From NCBI RefSeq assembly GCF_963678635.1, contig NC_087063.1, positions 44,682,101-44,746,100 of the forward strand: a stretch of 64,000 nucleotides of DNA, read 5' to 3'. The notes under the pieces were generated by a model, which was not told the DNA's origin, ran no database searches, and saw nothing but the letters and a program-made list of their open reading frames with translations. A program made the position numbers and the translations under genes. This document shows positions 39,137 to 49,592 of the stretch, in pieces. The stretch is from Symsagittifera roscoffensis. Its lineage: Eukaryota; Xenacoelomorpha; Acoela; Convolutidae. Numbering within the stretch: position 1 is the first letter of the stretch; each line of letters opens with the position of its first letter.

Positions 39137-40028
39137 GATGAGTTTTGTATGGATTAATATACTCATAGAGTAATTTCAGATAAGGTACACCGTCTGCTTG
39201 TCACGCTATCTTATTTTCGGCCGGATCGATTTTCGGCCGGAAAATTTCTTAGTCTAATACCGATCTTAATCTTACTGTTATATCTCTTAGTCTCAATAGA
39301 TCTAGAGTATACTGGATTGTTAAGAGTCGGTTTCTTGGAGAAAGCAACTAAGTTGTAAGTAAAATTCAAAATGCTGTGGTGCTAAAATGCTGAAATTAAA
39401 AGTAGTTTTTGCACTTACAAATAAGTGGGTTGTTAGTTTGATGGAGTGTGATTGGTCAGTCTTTATTATTTTATAGATGAAATATCTAATTTATAAACAA
39501 CAAGATTGCTCGTATCAGGGCGAAGCCTTGAGTGTTCCGACTGCCTTTTAAGGTTTATGGAGCAGTAATAACATTTAAAAATTCAATGAAACAAAACAAA
39601 ATCAAAAAAAAAATTCTTAAATTTGAAAGTTTTTATGAAAATCATCCCCCCACACGCCATACAAAGTACAAAAAGATAGATTTCGCTCCTTGTAACAAAC
39701 AAAATATGGCACATAAGTTTCTTTTAACCAATTTGGAACGATTTCTAAAACGGATTAACTCTCCGCTTACGCGTTAAAGGCGCAAAATATATCGCGCGTT
39801 AATAGTCCCAAATTGGCCAAAATGGCAATCTTTAAACCCCCGTAACTTTACGAAAAATGATCACAGGTGAAATACCTTTCGATTGATGTAGAAAAAATCC
39901 GTCAAAAATGGCTGGATAAAAAGTCGAAATTTGTCTGAAGAAAAAAAACACAACCCGAGCACAAATATTCCGTTACTTTCGTATCGAAAGTCGGAACTAT
40001 AATAATATATAGTTTGGATCGGGTTCCA
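39137..40028 (-). repeat. Gypsy (-) 5' LTR, split by an insertion
   Basis: About 393 bp of LTR in two parts, 39137-39499 and 39999-40028, separated by the 499-bp Helentron-like copy. Joining TTATAAACA to ATAATAATATATAG across the gap reproduces the uninterrupted 3' LTR at 21250-21272, so the insertion point is exact. Confidence 0.85.
39500..39998 (-). mobile_element. Helentron-like element H1, inside the Gypsy LTR
   Basis: A 499-bp non-autonomous element. Read on the minus strand, it starts AGTTCCGACTTTCG, which contains the hairpin ACTTTCGATACGAAAGT, and ends with a second hairpin region and CGAGCAATCTTGT. The subterminal AGTCGGAAC-type repeat faces the terminal GTTCCGACT. It sits between two Ts of the LTR with no target duplication. 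Confidence 0.75.
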
Positions 40029-40690
40029 AAAAACGTTTAAATAGTACATGTTGCTTTTTACCGTAATCTGATTTTTTTTCTTAATTTTTGAAGAAAACAA
40101 TAAACGGTGTGCTCTTTCGATTGGAGTTTGACAGTTTTGATCAATTTTAGTTTGATTACCAGTATACAGGGTGTTTTCAAAATTAAAGCGATATCTTTTG
40201 CAGTAGGCAGGAAAAGTTCGACGAATTCTGATGATAAACGGGTCAATTCATTTGGTTCAAAATTAAAAAGGTAAACAAGGTCATTTGTAATTATTTTTAC
40301 ATTTTTTTGAACCTGTTTCCTCCTTAAACTTGAACAAAATGGGTTGACCCATTTTAATTGCGTAATTCCATCTCAAAATTTTGCAACAAAATTTTGCATC
40401 ATAAAAATTATCAGTAAAATTCCAAGCAATTTCAGTCCTCATATAACCTAGATAAATATAACCAAATTTGAAAAAACGAGCGCGAAAATTATGTTTGAAT
40501 TCATTTTATCCAGTTGTCTTAATTTAGCATAAAATAAGCTTGTACAGCCAAAAATGCGGTGGAAACTCATAAAATCACACAATTATGCGTGAACAAAAAA
40601 TTTTACAACACAATGAGATATACATTATCCGAATTTGGCTAAATTTTTTTGACTATTACAAAAAAATTACTTCAACAACCCAACTATTAT
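39999..40690. other. Spacer with small fold-back
   Basis: The first 30 bp are the LTR start. The rest is AT-rich flanking DNA. Within it, 40228-40275 pairs with 40307-40355 as an imperfect hairpin that ends in a perfect 20-bp palindrome, AAAATGGGTTGACCCATTTT (40336-40355). The string TATACAGGGTGTTTTCAAAA near 40162 is a type of sequence seen at MITE ends, but no matching right end was found. Confidence 0.45.
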
Positions 40691-41206
40691 TGTTCTGACT
40701 TTCGATACGAAAGTAACGGAATATTTGTGCTCGGGGTGGGTTTTTTTTCATCAGACAAATTTCGACTTTTTAACTAGCCATTTTTGACGGATTTTTTTTA
40801 TATCATTCAAAAGGTTTTGTTGTCCTGAACTTAAATTTGAAAAGATAATTCACCTGTGATCATTTTTTGTAAAATTATGGGGGTTTAAAGATTGCCATTT
40901 TGGCCATTTTGACCAATTTGGGAGAATTAACGCGTAAGCAGAGATTTAATCCATCTTAGAAATCGTTCCAAATTGGTTGAAAGAAGCTTATTTGCCATAA
41001 TTGATTTGTTACAAGATGCGAAATCTATCCTTTTGTACTTTATATGGCGTGTGGGTGGATAATTTTCATAAAAAATTTCGAATTTTAGAAAAAAAAGTAT
41101 CATTTAATTTTATTACATTTAATTTTTTTAGGGTTATTACTGCTTCATTAAACATTAAAAGGCAGTCGGAACATTCAGGGCTCCGCCTTGATACGAGCAG
41201 TCTTGT
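40691..41206 (+). mobile_element. Helentron-like element H2
   Basis: A 516-bp full-length copy. It has 5' TGTTCTGACTTTCGATACGAAAG, a subterminal AGTCGGAAC at 41164-41172, a weakened hairpin, and 3' GATACGAGCAGTCTTGT followed by T. It is in opposite orientation to H1, so 39500-41206 looks like one large inverted repeat. Confidence 0.75.
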
Positions 41207-42389
41207 TGAAATTAGAGACCATTTATTCAAAACACGTTTTAAAAATACGCAGTAGAACTCAGTTTAGTTTGGCTGATTTTCTTTTTCCATCGTACCTCAC
41301 ACAAGCATCAATTTTAAGGAGTAACGAGGGGTTTTACGAGATCAATTATGGAGACCAATTATCTTTGTCTGAGTATAATTAGTCCGCATGCTAGTTTTTG
41401 TAGCAATCGACAAAATAAACAAAAAATTACTAGTGAAAATTCGCAGGGGGGAAAAAGTACAAGAGCCTTTAGTTTTAGCGCACAGTTTTGCTTATTCCAA
41501 ACAAAAAGTTATTTAGTCAACCGTATTCAACCGTATTTACAACAACCAAGTTTTTATTGGCCAGTTCGTTTTTATTGGCCAAATAAGTTGTGCTCATGGT
41601 ATGTTACGACTGTACGACTATGCTCGAAGAAAGTTTTTTCTGGCTCGACAATGTGAATATGATTAGGTTTCGGCTAGATAAATGGAATCGCAGTCAAATT
41701 GCTAATTCAAGTTTTTCAGTTGATTTTGATGTTGTCGTTTGCCTATACGACAGGTCCACTGATGTCATATAGAAAAGTAATTTGTCAAACAAAAACTTGT
41801 TTTTCTATTATAATTTTCTTAACTTACTTGAATTTTTTTGTTTTAAAATTTACTGCATTAACGCTTGAGAGTATTGTAGCGTATCTTTGCAAACAATTTT
41901 GATAGCGTAGGTTCTTTGATCTCCAATAATTCAAATTTTTCAAAACTGCTTCAAGTTTTTATACTTTGCGGTGACATTTCTGGAATTTAACAGCTTTTTG
42001 TCTCTTAGGGCGTTGCTTTTGGGCGAATCTCTGCAGCAAAGGATTTTTCTTGGACATGAGTTTCGATGCTCGAGACTACAGCTTTAATGAAGAAGTATTT
42101 TTGTCGAAAAAGTGTGATAGAACTAGACAAAGCTCGATGCATGTTTCGACCGTGATCTCTTACACGCCAATTGTTCCTTGCCAATTGTCCATTACTGGTA
42201 TTGTTTTCAATGAAATGAAAACCTAATTCATTAACCAATCTCTAGTATTAATCAATCTAGCTTCATTCCTCCGACCATTTGAAAAATGTGGAGGAACTTT
42301 GTGTTAGGGTGTTTTTTTTTTTGCTTTTCATGCAAAATCAGGTACCGCAAATAATCATCTTTAAATTTAAAGTACTTTAAATTGTCATA
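41207..42389. other. No supported gene
   Basis: Several short frames occur, the longest being 102 codons (41348-41656, +) and 77 codons (42238-42005, -). None has a recognisable motif. A short string, GTTGCTTTTGGGCGAA, is shared with 43173-43188, hinting at an old repeat. Confidence 0.4.
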
Positions 42390-42397
42390 ATCTGTAA

Positions 42398-42825
42398 CAG
42401 GGGCGGATCTAGGATTTTCTCGAGGGGGGGCGGATTTTCGAAAAATTTTGACGACCTTTTTTTTTTTTTTAGGTCGACCAAATTGATTTTTTGAGCTCTC
42501 CCAAAGCACTGTTTTGCGCCTATTTTGGCAAAATTTTCTGCGCCGCAGGAAAATTTTTGAAAAAACAGTCAAAAAAGCCATTTTTGGGCACTTTTTGAAA
42601 AATTTTGACAAAAAAATTGCGTTTTTTTGGCGCGCGCTCCCCCTCAAAGTTAGTATATATTGGCGCCGAAGGCGCCTTTAGAAAAATTTCAGGGTCGGTC
42701 CGCCAAAAATGGATTTCTGAAAAAGTATCAAAGGGGGGACCCTTTGGGTCGGCAGGGGGTCGAATCCCTGAGGGGGGGGGGGGGGGGGCGTCCGCCCCCC
42801 CGCCCTCCCCCTAAATCCGCTCCTG
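42398..42825. mobile_element. Non-autonomous hAT MITE 1
   Basis: A 428-bp element with perfect 8-bp target duplications ATCTGTAA (42390-42397 and 42826-42833). The termini are CAGGGGCGGATCTAGG and (complement) CAGGAGCGGATTTAGG. An 8-bp duplication with a CAGGG-type TIR is the hAT signature. The inside has long G and C runs near the right end (42772-42810) and no coding. Open frames crossing it are chance. Degraded relatives lie at about 45030-45175 and 50140-50500. Confidence 0.9.
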
Positions 42826-42833
42826 ATCTGTAA

Positions 42834-43302
42834 AATCTGTGAGATGTATCCACTTACCAAAACCAATACAAATACTTGTAATGTAATTTACACCGCATAT
42901 TCGCAGGGATGCGGAATTCGTAACGAGCGACTTTCACAATTTATTGCGGATTCCAAATTTACAGCGGATTCCTCATTCGGCAGTGGTTTCTGCCAATATA
43001 CCAGCAGTTTGTACGTGGACAATTAAAGTTTTTAACTCGAAATTGCTTTTTTTGTTCAGCTTTTGATTGTGACGAGGTGCGAATTTGTGTTCGACTTCAA
43101 ACTTGGAATGCTCGCCTTTTTTACTGAGTGATTTTCTACGAAAACGTTAGTAAAGTTCTCGAACAGTTTTCGAGAGGTTGCTTTTGGGCGAAACTTGAAA
43201 TTAGAAATTGAATCACAAGTGTTTTCACTGATAGACCAAGAAAACCATTTGAACAGTTTTTCAGAGCAACCACAGCCGATAATAAAGCAAGAACCTTTTT
43301 TT
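42834..43302. other. AT-rich DNA with GGATTCC motifs
   Basis: No supported gene. GCGGATTCC occurs at about 42951 and 42973. The same motif is multiplied inside the TIR element at 50732-52492, so 42895-43022 may be a fragment of a related element. Confidence 0.35.
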
Positions 43303-43647
43303 GTTGGTCGAGAAAGTCGAGACAGTCGAAACATACCCATTTTGATCGAGAAAGTCAAAATGTATCCATGCGGGGTGGAACCAATAAGTTTTTTGAAAAA
43401 GTCGGTCGAGACAGTCGAGAAAGTAGAAACATATCGAGTTTTGGTCTAGAAAAACGAAAAATACCTGAATTGGGTCGAGCAAAGTCGAACACTTTTTTGG
43501 GTCGAGAAAGTCGAAACATACCAAAATTTGATTGAGACGGTCGAAGCATATCAAAAATTGGTCGAGAGAGTCAAAACATACAGAAATTTGGTTAAGACGG
43601 TCAAAACAAACCAATTTTTGGTCAAAAAAGTCGAAAGATAAATTGGG
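43303..43647. repeat. 30-bp minisatellite (TTGGTCGAGAAAGTCGAAAC)
   Basis: About eleven imperfect units of about 30 bp, built on TTTGGTCGAGAAAGTCGAAACATACC. Because 30 is a multiple of three, the minus strand stays open and gives a periodic peptide with FDxLxQxxxC. That frame (43692-43261) is best explained by the repeat, not by a gene. Confidence 0.8.
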
Positions 43648-43805
43648 TATTTCCACCCGAGAGATAGTTAAAACCAGTTTGGGTGTGAACAATTGGTCGC
43701 TAAAAATGTAATTTGAAACACAAGTTTTGTATCAAATATATAATTTTTGTTTGTAGAATCTTAAGACAAGTCTTCAAAAAAAAATAACTCAAACCATGCA
43801 TGGAT

Positions 43806-44214
43806 TAGAGACGCGCTCCGGCTCAGCCGAGAATGCTCGGCTTTTTGAAGCAAAAAATGGCGCCAGCGTCTGCTCAGCCGGCTGAAAGCATCCTGGTTTT
43901 CTGAACTTTAGAAACGGACTCCGAAACATATTTAATAGTCGTGTACGTCTTTAAACAGTGCATAAATTTCATGAACAAAAATCAAGTTTTTGAAATTAGT
44001 CGCTGATGATTGTGATTGTAGTTACACGTAGTTAACAAACTAGAACGATGGCTACCACATTTAGAAGAAAAGCTGACGCAATACAGTAGCTGGCTCATTA
44101 CTGTAATACTCACGAAATTATTCAGCCGAGGCTGGCGCTGTGTGTATTTCGTAGCGGCGGAGTGCTAGTTTGAGCTCCGGCGGCTGCGGCTGAGCCGGCT
44201 GGGGCGCACCTCTA
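43806..44214. mobile_element. Non-autonomous hAT MITE 2
   Basis: A 409-bp element with perfect 8-bp target duplications GCATGGAT (43798-43805 and 44215-44222). The termini are TAGAGACGCGCTCC and (complement) TAGAGGTGCGCCCC, followed on both sides by GGCTCAGCCG repeats. The GC-rich subterminal repeats contrast with the AT-rich middle. hAT assignment rests on duplication length and the TAGAGG-type end. No transposase inside. Confidence 0.9.
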
Positions 44215-44222
44215 GCATGGAT

Positions 44223-45029
44223 TCAACAACAAAAAAGACTACAGAAAAATCATCTAGATTTCACGTCTCAGAGCCTTGCCCAACCCTGTAGTAGATGTTT
44301 ATAAAATCTCACAATTGTTAGTTCAAATTTGCACTTTTTTGTGCGTGGAGAGGAAGTCAGGTATCTAAAAGATACGCTATAATGATCGAGATCTGTTAAA
44401 CAAGTTGAACTGAAATTACATCATTCTACGACCTAGTTCTTTTCTTACACAGAGCAACAAAATCATCCTAACATTCATTTTATTCAAAAGATCTAAGCTT
44501 CTGGTTTTTAAAAAGGGGGGCATTTTTCGCTGGTACTACTGTGAGGGGGAGAGGTTAAATTGATGAAACACAAAAAGGCTTGAAAAGGCATCTTTTGTTT
44601 TATTTATTTACGGGGCTATAAACACAGATTTATAAAAAAAGAGACGTGAATTGATGACTGAATCAGGATTGTAAACTCTAAATCATTGAAAATAGACTAC
44701 AGTTGCGTGGAAGAAAAAACTAAAATTAAAAAAATCTAACCAAAACGAAGCCATTATGAGCTAAACCGAACTATGATTCGAGTTCAAAGTGATAACAAAA
44801 CCACCTGCTTTTAAAATAAATTCTGCATGAAGCATCATTTGTAAGATTAGAACCAAAAGTTTGATTAAGAAAAAATGTTTTAGCTTTCGATCTCAAAATT
44901 TTTGCTAAAAATGACTTATCGATTAAGAGTAATTGGTTATGAATTGACATCAGCAAAAATGTCGTAATCAGAAAACAAAAATGTCATGTACCAGACCAGA
45001 CTCCCCCATTCCAGCTACTTCGAAATGTT
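44223..45029. other. No feature seen
   Basis: AT-rich DNA. A 61-codon minus frame (44956-44771) is open without any recognisable motif. Confidence 0.4.
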
Positions 45030-45175
45030 TTAAACCGAAACCTTTCAAAAAGTTTTTTGGCTTTTTTAAAATTCGCACGCGGCGCAGAAAAATTCTGCAA
45101 GCTGAGGTCTTTAAAGTGTTCAAAGAGATCTCGGAAAATCAATTTGCTCGACATAAAAAGTAGAAGAATTTTTTG
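45030..45175 (-). mobile_element. Fragment of hAT MITE 1 family
   Basis: Inverted relative to 42398-42825. CGGCGCAGAAAAATT and AAAATCAATTTGCTCGAC correspond to the complement of the MITE interior (42480-42550). The ends are lost. The 60-codon frame over it is therefore not a gene. Confidence 0.6.
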
Positions 45176-46792
45176 AAAATCTCAGGTTGAAAACTGGTGA
45201 GCTCCTTATGGAACCTAAGGGTTATGCGTCATCGACCGAGTTCAACGGGGTGAGTCCGCCTGACTTCACGGATGAAAAGAAATCGTGTTGGAAGTGTGGT
45301 TTTGCGTAGCTTGATGTCACTAAGTGCATATTACCGCTTGAGATGTAAACAGAATGAGAAGATATGAGTGAATGGATGACTTGAAGTTAACCTTCATTAT
45401 GTGAAGTAAGAACAATTTAAAAAATGTTGTAATTTTACGCAGGGGAATGAAACTGGAAAAGTACCTGAATTCTTAAAAACAAGTTCAAAATTTGACTTCA
45501 GCTTAAGATTTTGCGTCTCCTTCCCAGCGCAACCCAACATCTCCATCAGAATAACATCCCCTCCCCGCCATTCATGATTATAGTCATGTTAGCATTTCAA
45601 ATTATGCCTTGTAATGACGTAACATATCAAACGTCGTCATGAATTTTATAGAACCTGTAATGCCAAATTAACCTCGCTGTTGTTTTCATTTGCTATCGGG
45701 TTGAAAACGAATTAACGTAGGGCTTAAGGCGAAAGAGCTATGCCCTAGGTAAAAAGGAAGTGTATTAAGTGGACTCTTCGGTTTTTATCAGGAGAATAGC
45801 TCTTATCTAAAATTATCTCCAATCGATGTGCGTGAAAATCCGGCCTATGGTTTCAAGGCTTTTTTCAATGAACAGATGACTGAATTGACAGATTCAACTT
45901 TAAATTGAAGGCATTAAACATTTACTTTGAAAAATTTTACGCCGAATTTTTGTTTTAATGTTCTAATGCCACTGAAAAGAGTTTCCAGATAACTAAACGA
46001 TGTATCGATTCGTTTTTCATGTTTTTTTTTGCAAGTTTGCAAAACTCTAAAGCGTCCTAAAGGGTATCAATTCGATAACAGTTTGATTTTTAAAATGTTT
46101 TTGAAAACTTTTTCGCAAAAACCAAAAACATTAGATTGAACTATTGGGTCTTGGTCGCGCACAAATTGATTTTGTTTTCTTGGTTGCACGCAAATTGAAT
46201 ATCTTCATCTGTCTTTACGTATATTTTGAAGCTTTCTTGATAGAACTGATTATAAATGTCAATTATTCCCCTCCCACTCCTGTGATTGTGCATCCGTCGC
46301 AGTGTAATTAACGCGTTGAGTCTTTTTCAGTCGGAAATTCAAGCTCAAGGTAAGACTTAACCGTACCCAATACGAAAGCATATGATATTTTTTTGTTAAA
46401 AAAAATTTAAAGCTGAATTCCATTCACTCCAGAAAAAAAAATAGGCAACGAAAATTGCTATTTTTTTTATTTCATTGAAAAAATTATATTCAATGACAAT
46501 ATCACTATTTGTTTCTTTTATAGTCAGGGATGTTAAATTTTGGGCGTAGCGACTTGCATGTGTGTCGCTGAGCATGTGCAATTAAACTAATTACTCAGTT
46601 TGAAGCGGCACACATAAGTTTGAATTTAATCTGATAATGTGCAGAAACAATCTGATTTTTAATTGCGTTATTAGCCGCATGCAGGCTAAGCGGCACGCAT
46701 GCATGTAGTTCAGTCCCTTGAAATAAAGACAATTAAAATTTGTCCAGTAACCGACAAATACTTTTTAGAAAATACTCTTGAGAAAAACGCAG
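45176..46792. other. No supported gene
   Basis: A frame from 45208 reads MEPKGYASS... with a CWKCG pair before a stop, reminiscent of a zinc knuckle but too short to call. The rest is AT-rich with short frames. An inverted GCGGCACxCATG-type string recurs near 46605 and 46690. Confidence 0.35.
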
Positions 46793-47269
46793 CAAGACTG
46801 CTCGTACATCACGGCTCCGAATAATCCGACTGTCCGTTATTCATATCGAATAATTTTTGGGTAAAATTTTTTTGAAAACATACATTTTGGACAATATCAA
46901 AGTGTAAAACTTTGAGTCGTACCGAATTAATACGATCAATTAGCCTCAATTCATTTTGGAACGATTTTGTTGTGCGGGATAAATCGCCACGCATAAATAG
47001 TTCTCGTTACGCTCTCATCATTATGAATAAGTTTTTCAAAGCGCGCATACTTTAGACCACAAAATGGCTAAATTGGCAATTTTCAAACCCCCAGAACTTT
47101 ACAAAAAATATTTGGAGGTGAAATATCTTTTTAAATTTGAAGTCAAGAAGTCGATATCTTCAATAGCTTATAAAAGTTTTGTTGAAAACTATTATTTCGA
47201 TAGGCGAAAATTGACTGAATAAAAACCACAGCGAGCATAAATTTTACGTTTTCTGCAAAAGTCAGAACA
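46793..47269 (-). mobile_element. Helentron-like element H3, decayed
   Basis: Decayed copy. The 3' end reads (complement) GAGCAGTCTTGCT, the inner block TTTCAAACCCCCAGAACTTTAC (47080-47101) matches H1, and the 5' end is (complement) GTTCTGAC at 47261-47268. Confidence 0.55.
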
Positions 47270-47387
47270 ATTAAATTATTGCAAAAATTTACATAATTGT
47301 AAACTTAAAAGCACGCTAGCCATGTCTCAAATAAAGTTCAATACTGGATACATTTCTTTTAAGATGAGATGTAATCATGCGTTTTAT

Positions 47388-47705
47388 AGTTCTGACTTGC
47401 AAAGAAAGTGGAAAGTGCTGAATATTCATGCTTGGGTAATTTTTTCTTTCAATCACTTTGCGATTTTATAAATATCGTTTTTGAGGATTTTCTTAATATA
47501 CCAACTGAAGGATATTGTTGTCCCGAATTCCAACAGAAAAACATTCAGCTGTGAAAGTTTTTCATAAAAAAATGAACTTATGAAAATTGCTAGATGAGCC
47601 AATTTAGGCTAATCAACGCGCGATTTTAAAAGAATTTGCAATTTTTATTGGCTTCATGTGTGTCAAGATATTCAGGTCTTTGCTTTGATTTTTGACCAAT
47701 CTTGT
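47388..47705 (+). mobile_element. Helentron-like element H4, decayed
   Basis: Starts AGTTCTGACTT near 47388. The middle keeps the GATATTGTTGTCC block, and the end reads TCTTGT at about 47705. It lies head to head with H3 across about 120 bp. Confidence 0.45.
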
Positions 47706-48182
47706 TGCCTTGAATTTTTGAATTCAATTGAATTATGATTATTTGCGTTTAAAGTTACGGCTTCTGCTGCCAAAAAAACACAAGTTGTGCGTGCGTCACT
47801 ATTCAAACTATTTTGATGTTACTCCAACCTTTCAAGAAGTGCGGCTTTATTTTTCACCTGGGGTGGTTTTTTAGTCAGAAAAACAATTTATACAAAAAAG
47901 TTTTCTACCCAATTGAAAAATTGACTCTCTGAGTTGAACTGTAAAAAGATATTTTACTTCGTTTTTTTGTCATGCAAGGGGGTTGGAAAATTGCTAACTC
48001 AGCCATGAACTGGACTAGTTTATGATGGGACAGTAGAAAAGTGCCGAAATACAACAGTACTGAAAGCTGCTGCACTGATAAACTGTTTCAAATTGAATCA
48101 GGCAAGCTAATCGGTCGCATTAATTTTTTACTCCTCAAATTGTCGATGTTGATATTGATCAAAACATATGGGTTTTTCTTAT
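47706..48182. other. No feature seen
   Basis: AT-rich DNA between two Helentron-like copies, with no coding and no further repeat recognised. Confidence 0.4.
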
Positions 48183-48628
48183 TGTTCCGACTTTCGATAC
48201 GAAAGTAACGGAATATTTGTGCTCGGGATGGGTTTTTTTTTTCTTTAGACAAATTTCGACTTTTTGACGGAATTTTTTTATATCATTCAAAAGGTATTGT
48301 TGTCCTGAGCTTAAATTTGAAAAGTTATTTCACCTGTGATCATTTTTTGTAAAGTTACGGGGGTTTAAGGATTGCCATTTTGGCCAATTTGGGACTATTA
48401 ACGCGCGATATATTTCGCGCTATTAACGCGTAAGCGGAGATGTAATCCGTCTCAGAAATAATTCCGAATTGGTTGAAAGAAGCTTATTTGCCTTAATTGA
48501 ATTGTTACTAGAAGAAGCGAAACTAATTGTTGTTAATTTCATATAATGTTGTTTATGTTATTACTGCTCCATAAACCTTAAAGGCAGTCGGAACATTCAG
48601 GGCTTCGCCCTGATACGAGCAGTCTCGT
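48183..48628 (+). mobile_element. Helentron-like element H5, best-preserved ends
   Basis: A 446-bp copy. 5' end: GTTCCGACT (48184-48192) overlapping the perfect hairpin ACTTTCGATACGAAAGT (48190-48206). 3' end: ACTGCTC (48563-48569) pairs with GAGCAGT (48617-48623) and encloses AGTCGGAAC (48586-48594) and the perfect hairpin CAGGGCTTCGCCCTG (48598-48612). It ends in TCTCGT, followed by T. No coding. Confidence 0.8.
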
Positions 48629-48654
48629 TGTCTTTACCAACAACTAATCGATAC

Positions 48655-48712
48655 CGGTTAAGAGGTACTCCGAACATTCAGAGCTTAGACTTGATGCACT
48701 AGCAGTTTTCTT
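48655..48712 (+). mobile_element. Helentron-like 3' end remnant H6
   Basis: CTCCGAACATTCAGAGCTTAG and TAGCAGTTTTCTT correspond to the last 60 bp of the family. Highly decayed. Confidence 0.45.
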
Positions 48713-49140
48713 AGGGTTTTTTGTGCCGAATAACAAAAACGAGATCTGAGACGTATAAATGAATCGGGTTGATTCATTTTTAGATTCCACAAGTTATTGT
48801 TCAGCGGTTTTTATTGTCAGTCCGACAACTCAGGCGCGGAATTTGGAGAGGCTAATATTCAAAAAATCAGTCAGTTGCGCTAACTAATAAACCTCAAGTA
48901 AATACTTGAATCCTTAAACCAAAGAAAAGCAAAGAACAAAATGAGCAATCATAGTTTAAAACTTGTTCATTTAACTCTCTTCGTTAGCCTTCCCGCATTT
49001 AAGAAAAGTGAAAACAAAACGATTATAATGGATTTTTGTGGTCTATAATGTTGTAAATATAATCGATTCCCATGTTACGTTCAGACAACAAAGTTGGATA
49101 AAAGTGGATTTAAATCTATTTTTTCTGGCCAAAACAAATC
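48713..49140. other. No feature seen
   Basis: AT-rich, non-coding. Several TATAATGGATTT-type strings begin near 49025 and recur to 49960. Confidence 0.35.
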
Positions 49141-49384
49141 CATTATAAATCATTTTGAATCCATTATCAAGGATTTTATAATAAGAGGGAAATCACATTA
49201 AAATGGATTTTTTTTCCACTATATTTTTGTTTCGAGCGTCGTGATTGACGCGGAAACTTTGCAAAGCGAGTGTACGGCCTGGGCTAATGCATTTCAAAAC
49301 CTAAACTCAAATTGCGAAATTATTCCGTTGAGAAAACGTTTGCCCCTTTGCTCCCCTTCAATCCCTCTAACGTTTGCCCTTTTG
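49141..49384. repeat. Dispersed repeat shared with 52020-52300
   Basis: Near-identical strings to 52020 onward: TTTTGAATCCA, GATTTTATAATAAG, AAATCACATTAAAA, GCGGAAACTTTGCAAAG and GAGTGTACGGCCTGG, in the same order and orientation. The second copy lies inside the TIR element, so this one is probably a relative or deletion derivative. Confidence 0.7.
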
Positions 49385-49590
49385 CTCCCCTCCCCCCCAC
49401 TGAAGCCCCCCCCCACCTGAACCCACATATCCCCCTACCTGAACCCGCATATTCCCCCCACCTGAATCCCCCCACCTGATCCCACCCCACCTAAACCCAC
49501 CCCCACCTGAACACCTCCCCCCCTCCACCTGAACACCCCCCCCCCACCACCTGAACCCCCCACCTGAACACGTTAAGTTGGGGGGGGGGG
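49385..49590. repeat. C-rich minisatellite (CCCCACCTGAAC)
   Basis: Units of 12-25 bp built on CCCCCACCTGAACC, ending in a G-run at 49577-49592. The complement strand is G-rich with several runs of four or more Gs, so G-quadruplexes are possible. A shorter version lies at 52240-52345. Confidence 0.8.
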
Positions 49591-49592
49591 GG

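Larger units (their letters stand above)
20839..40028 (-). mobile_element. Giant env-bearing Gypsy LTR element, younger copy
   Basis: Ty3/Gypsy element of about 19.2 kb (about 18.7 kb without a 0.5-kb element inside its 5' LTR). Read from the right: 5' LTR, PBS, leader, gag, pol, env, accessory ORF, 3' UTR, 3' LTR. LTR termini are TGGAACC...CTCA. The flanks carry AAAAA on both sides (20834-20838 and 40029-40033), a plausible 5-bp duplication but low-complexity. The LTRs look about 90% identical by eye. Broken, with something like a dozen or more breaks, but long stretches remain readable. Treated as a fossil. Confidence 0.85.

Noticed and set aside
39500-41206. A single 1.7-kb fold-back transposon
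   Set aside because: The left arm is an exact insertion within the Gypsy LTR and the right arm lies in flanking DNA. Single copies of the unit exist elsewhere, so these are two separate insertions.
42605-42866. Glycine/proline-rich ORFs on both strands
   Set aside because: Produced by the G and C homopolymer runs near the right end of hAT MITE 1.
43303-43647. CRISPR-like array of 30-bp repeats
   Set aside because: Units are contiguous and imperfect with no unique spacers of constant length, and the context is eukaryotic.
44981-45163. Lysine/arginine-rich 60-codon ORF
   Set aside because: Overlaps an inverted fragment of hAT MITE 1.
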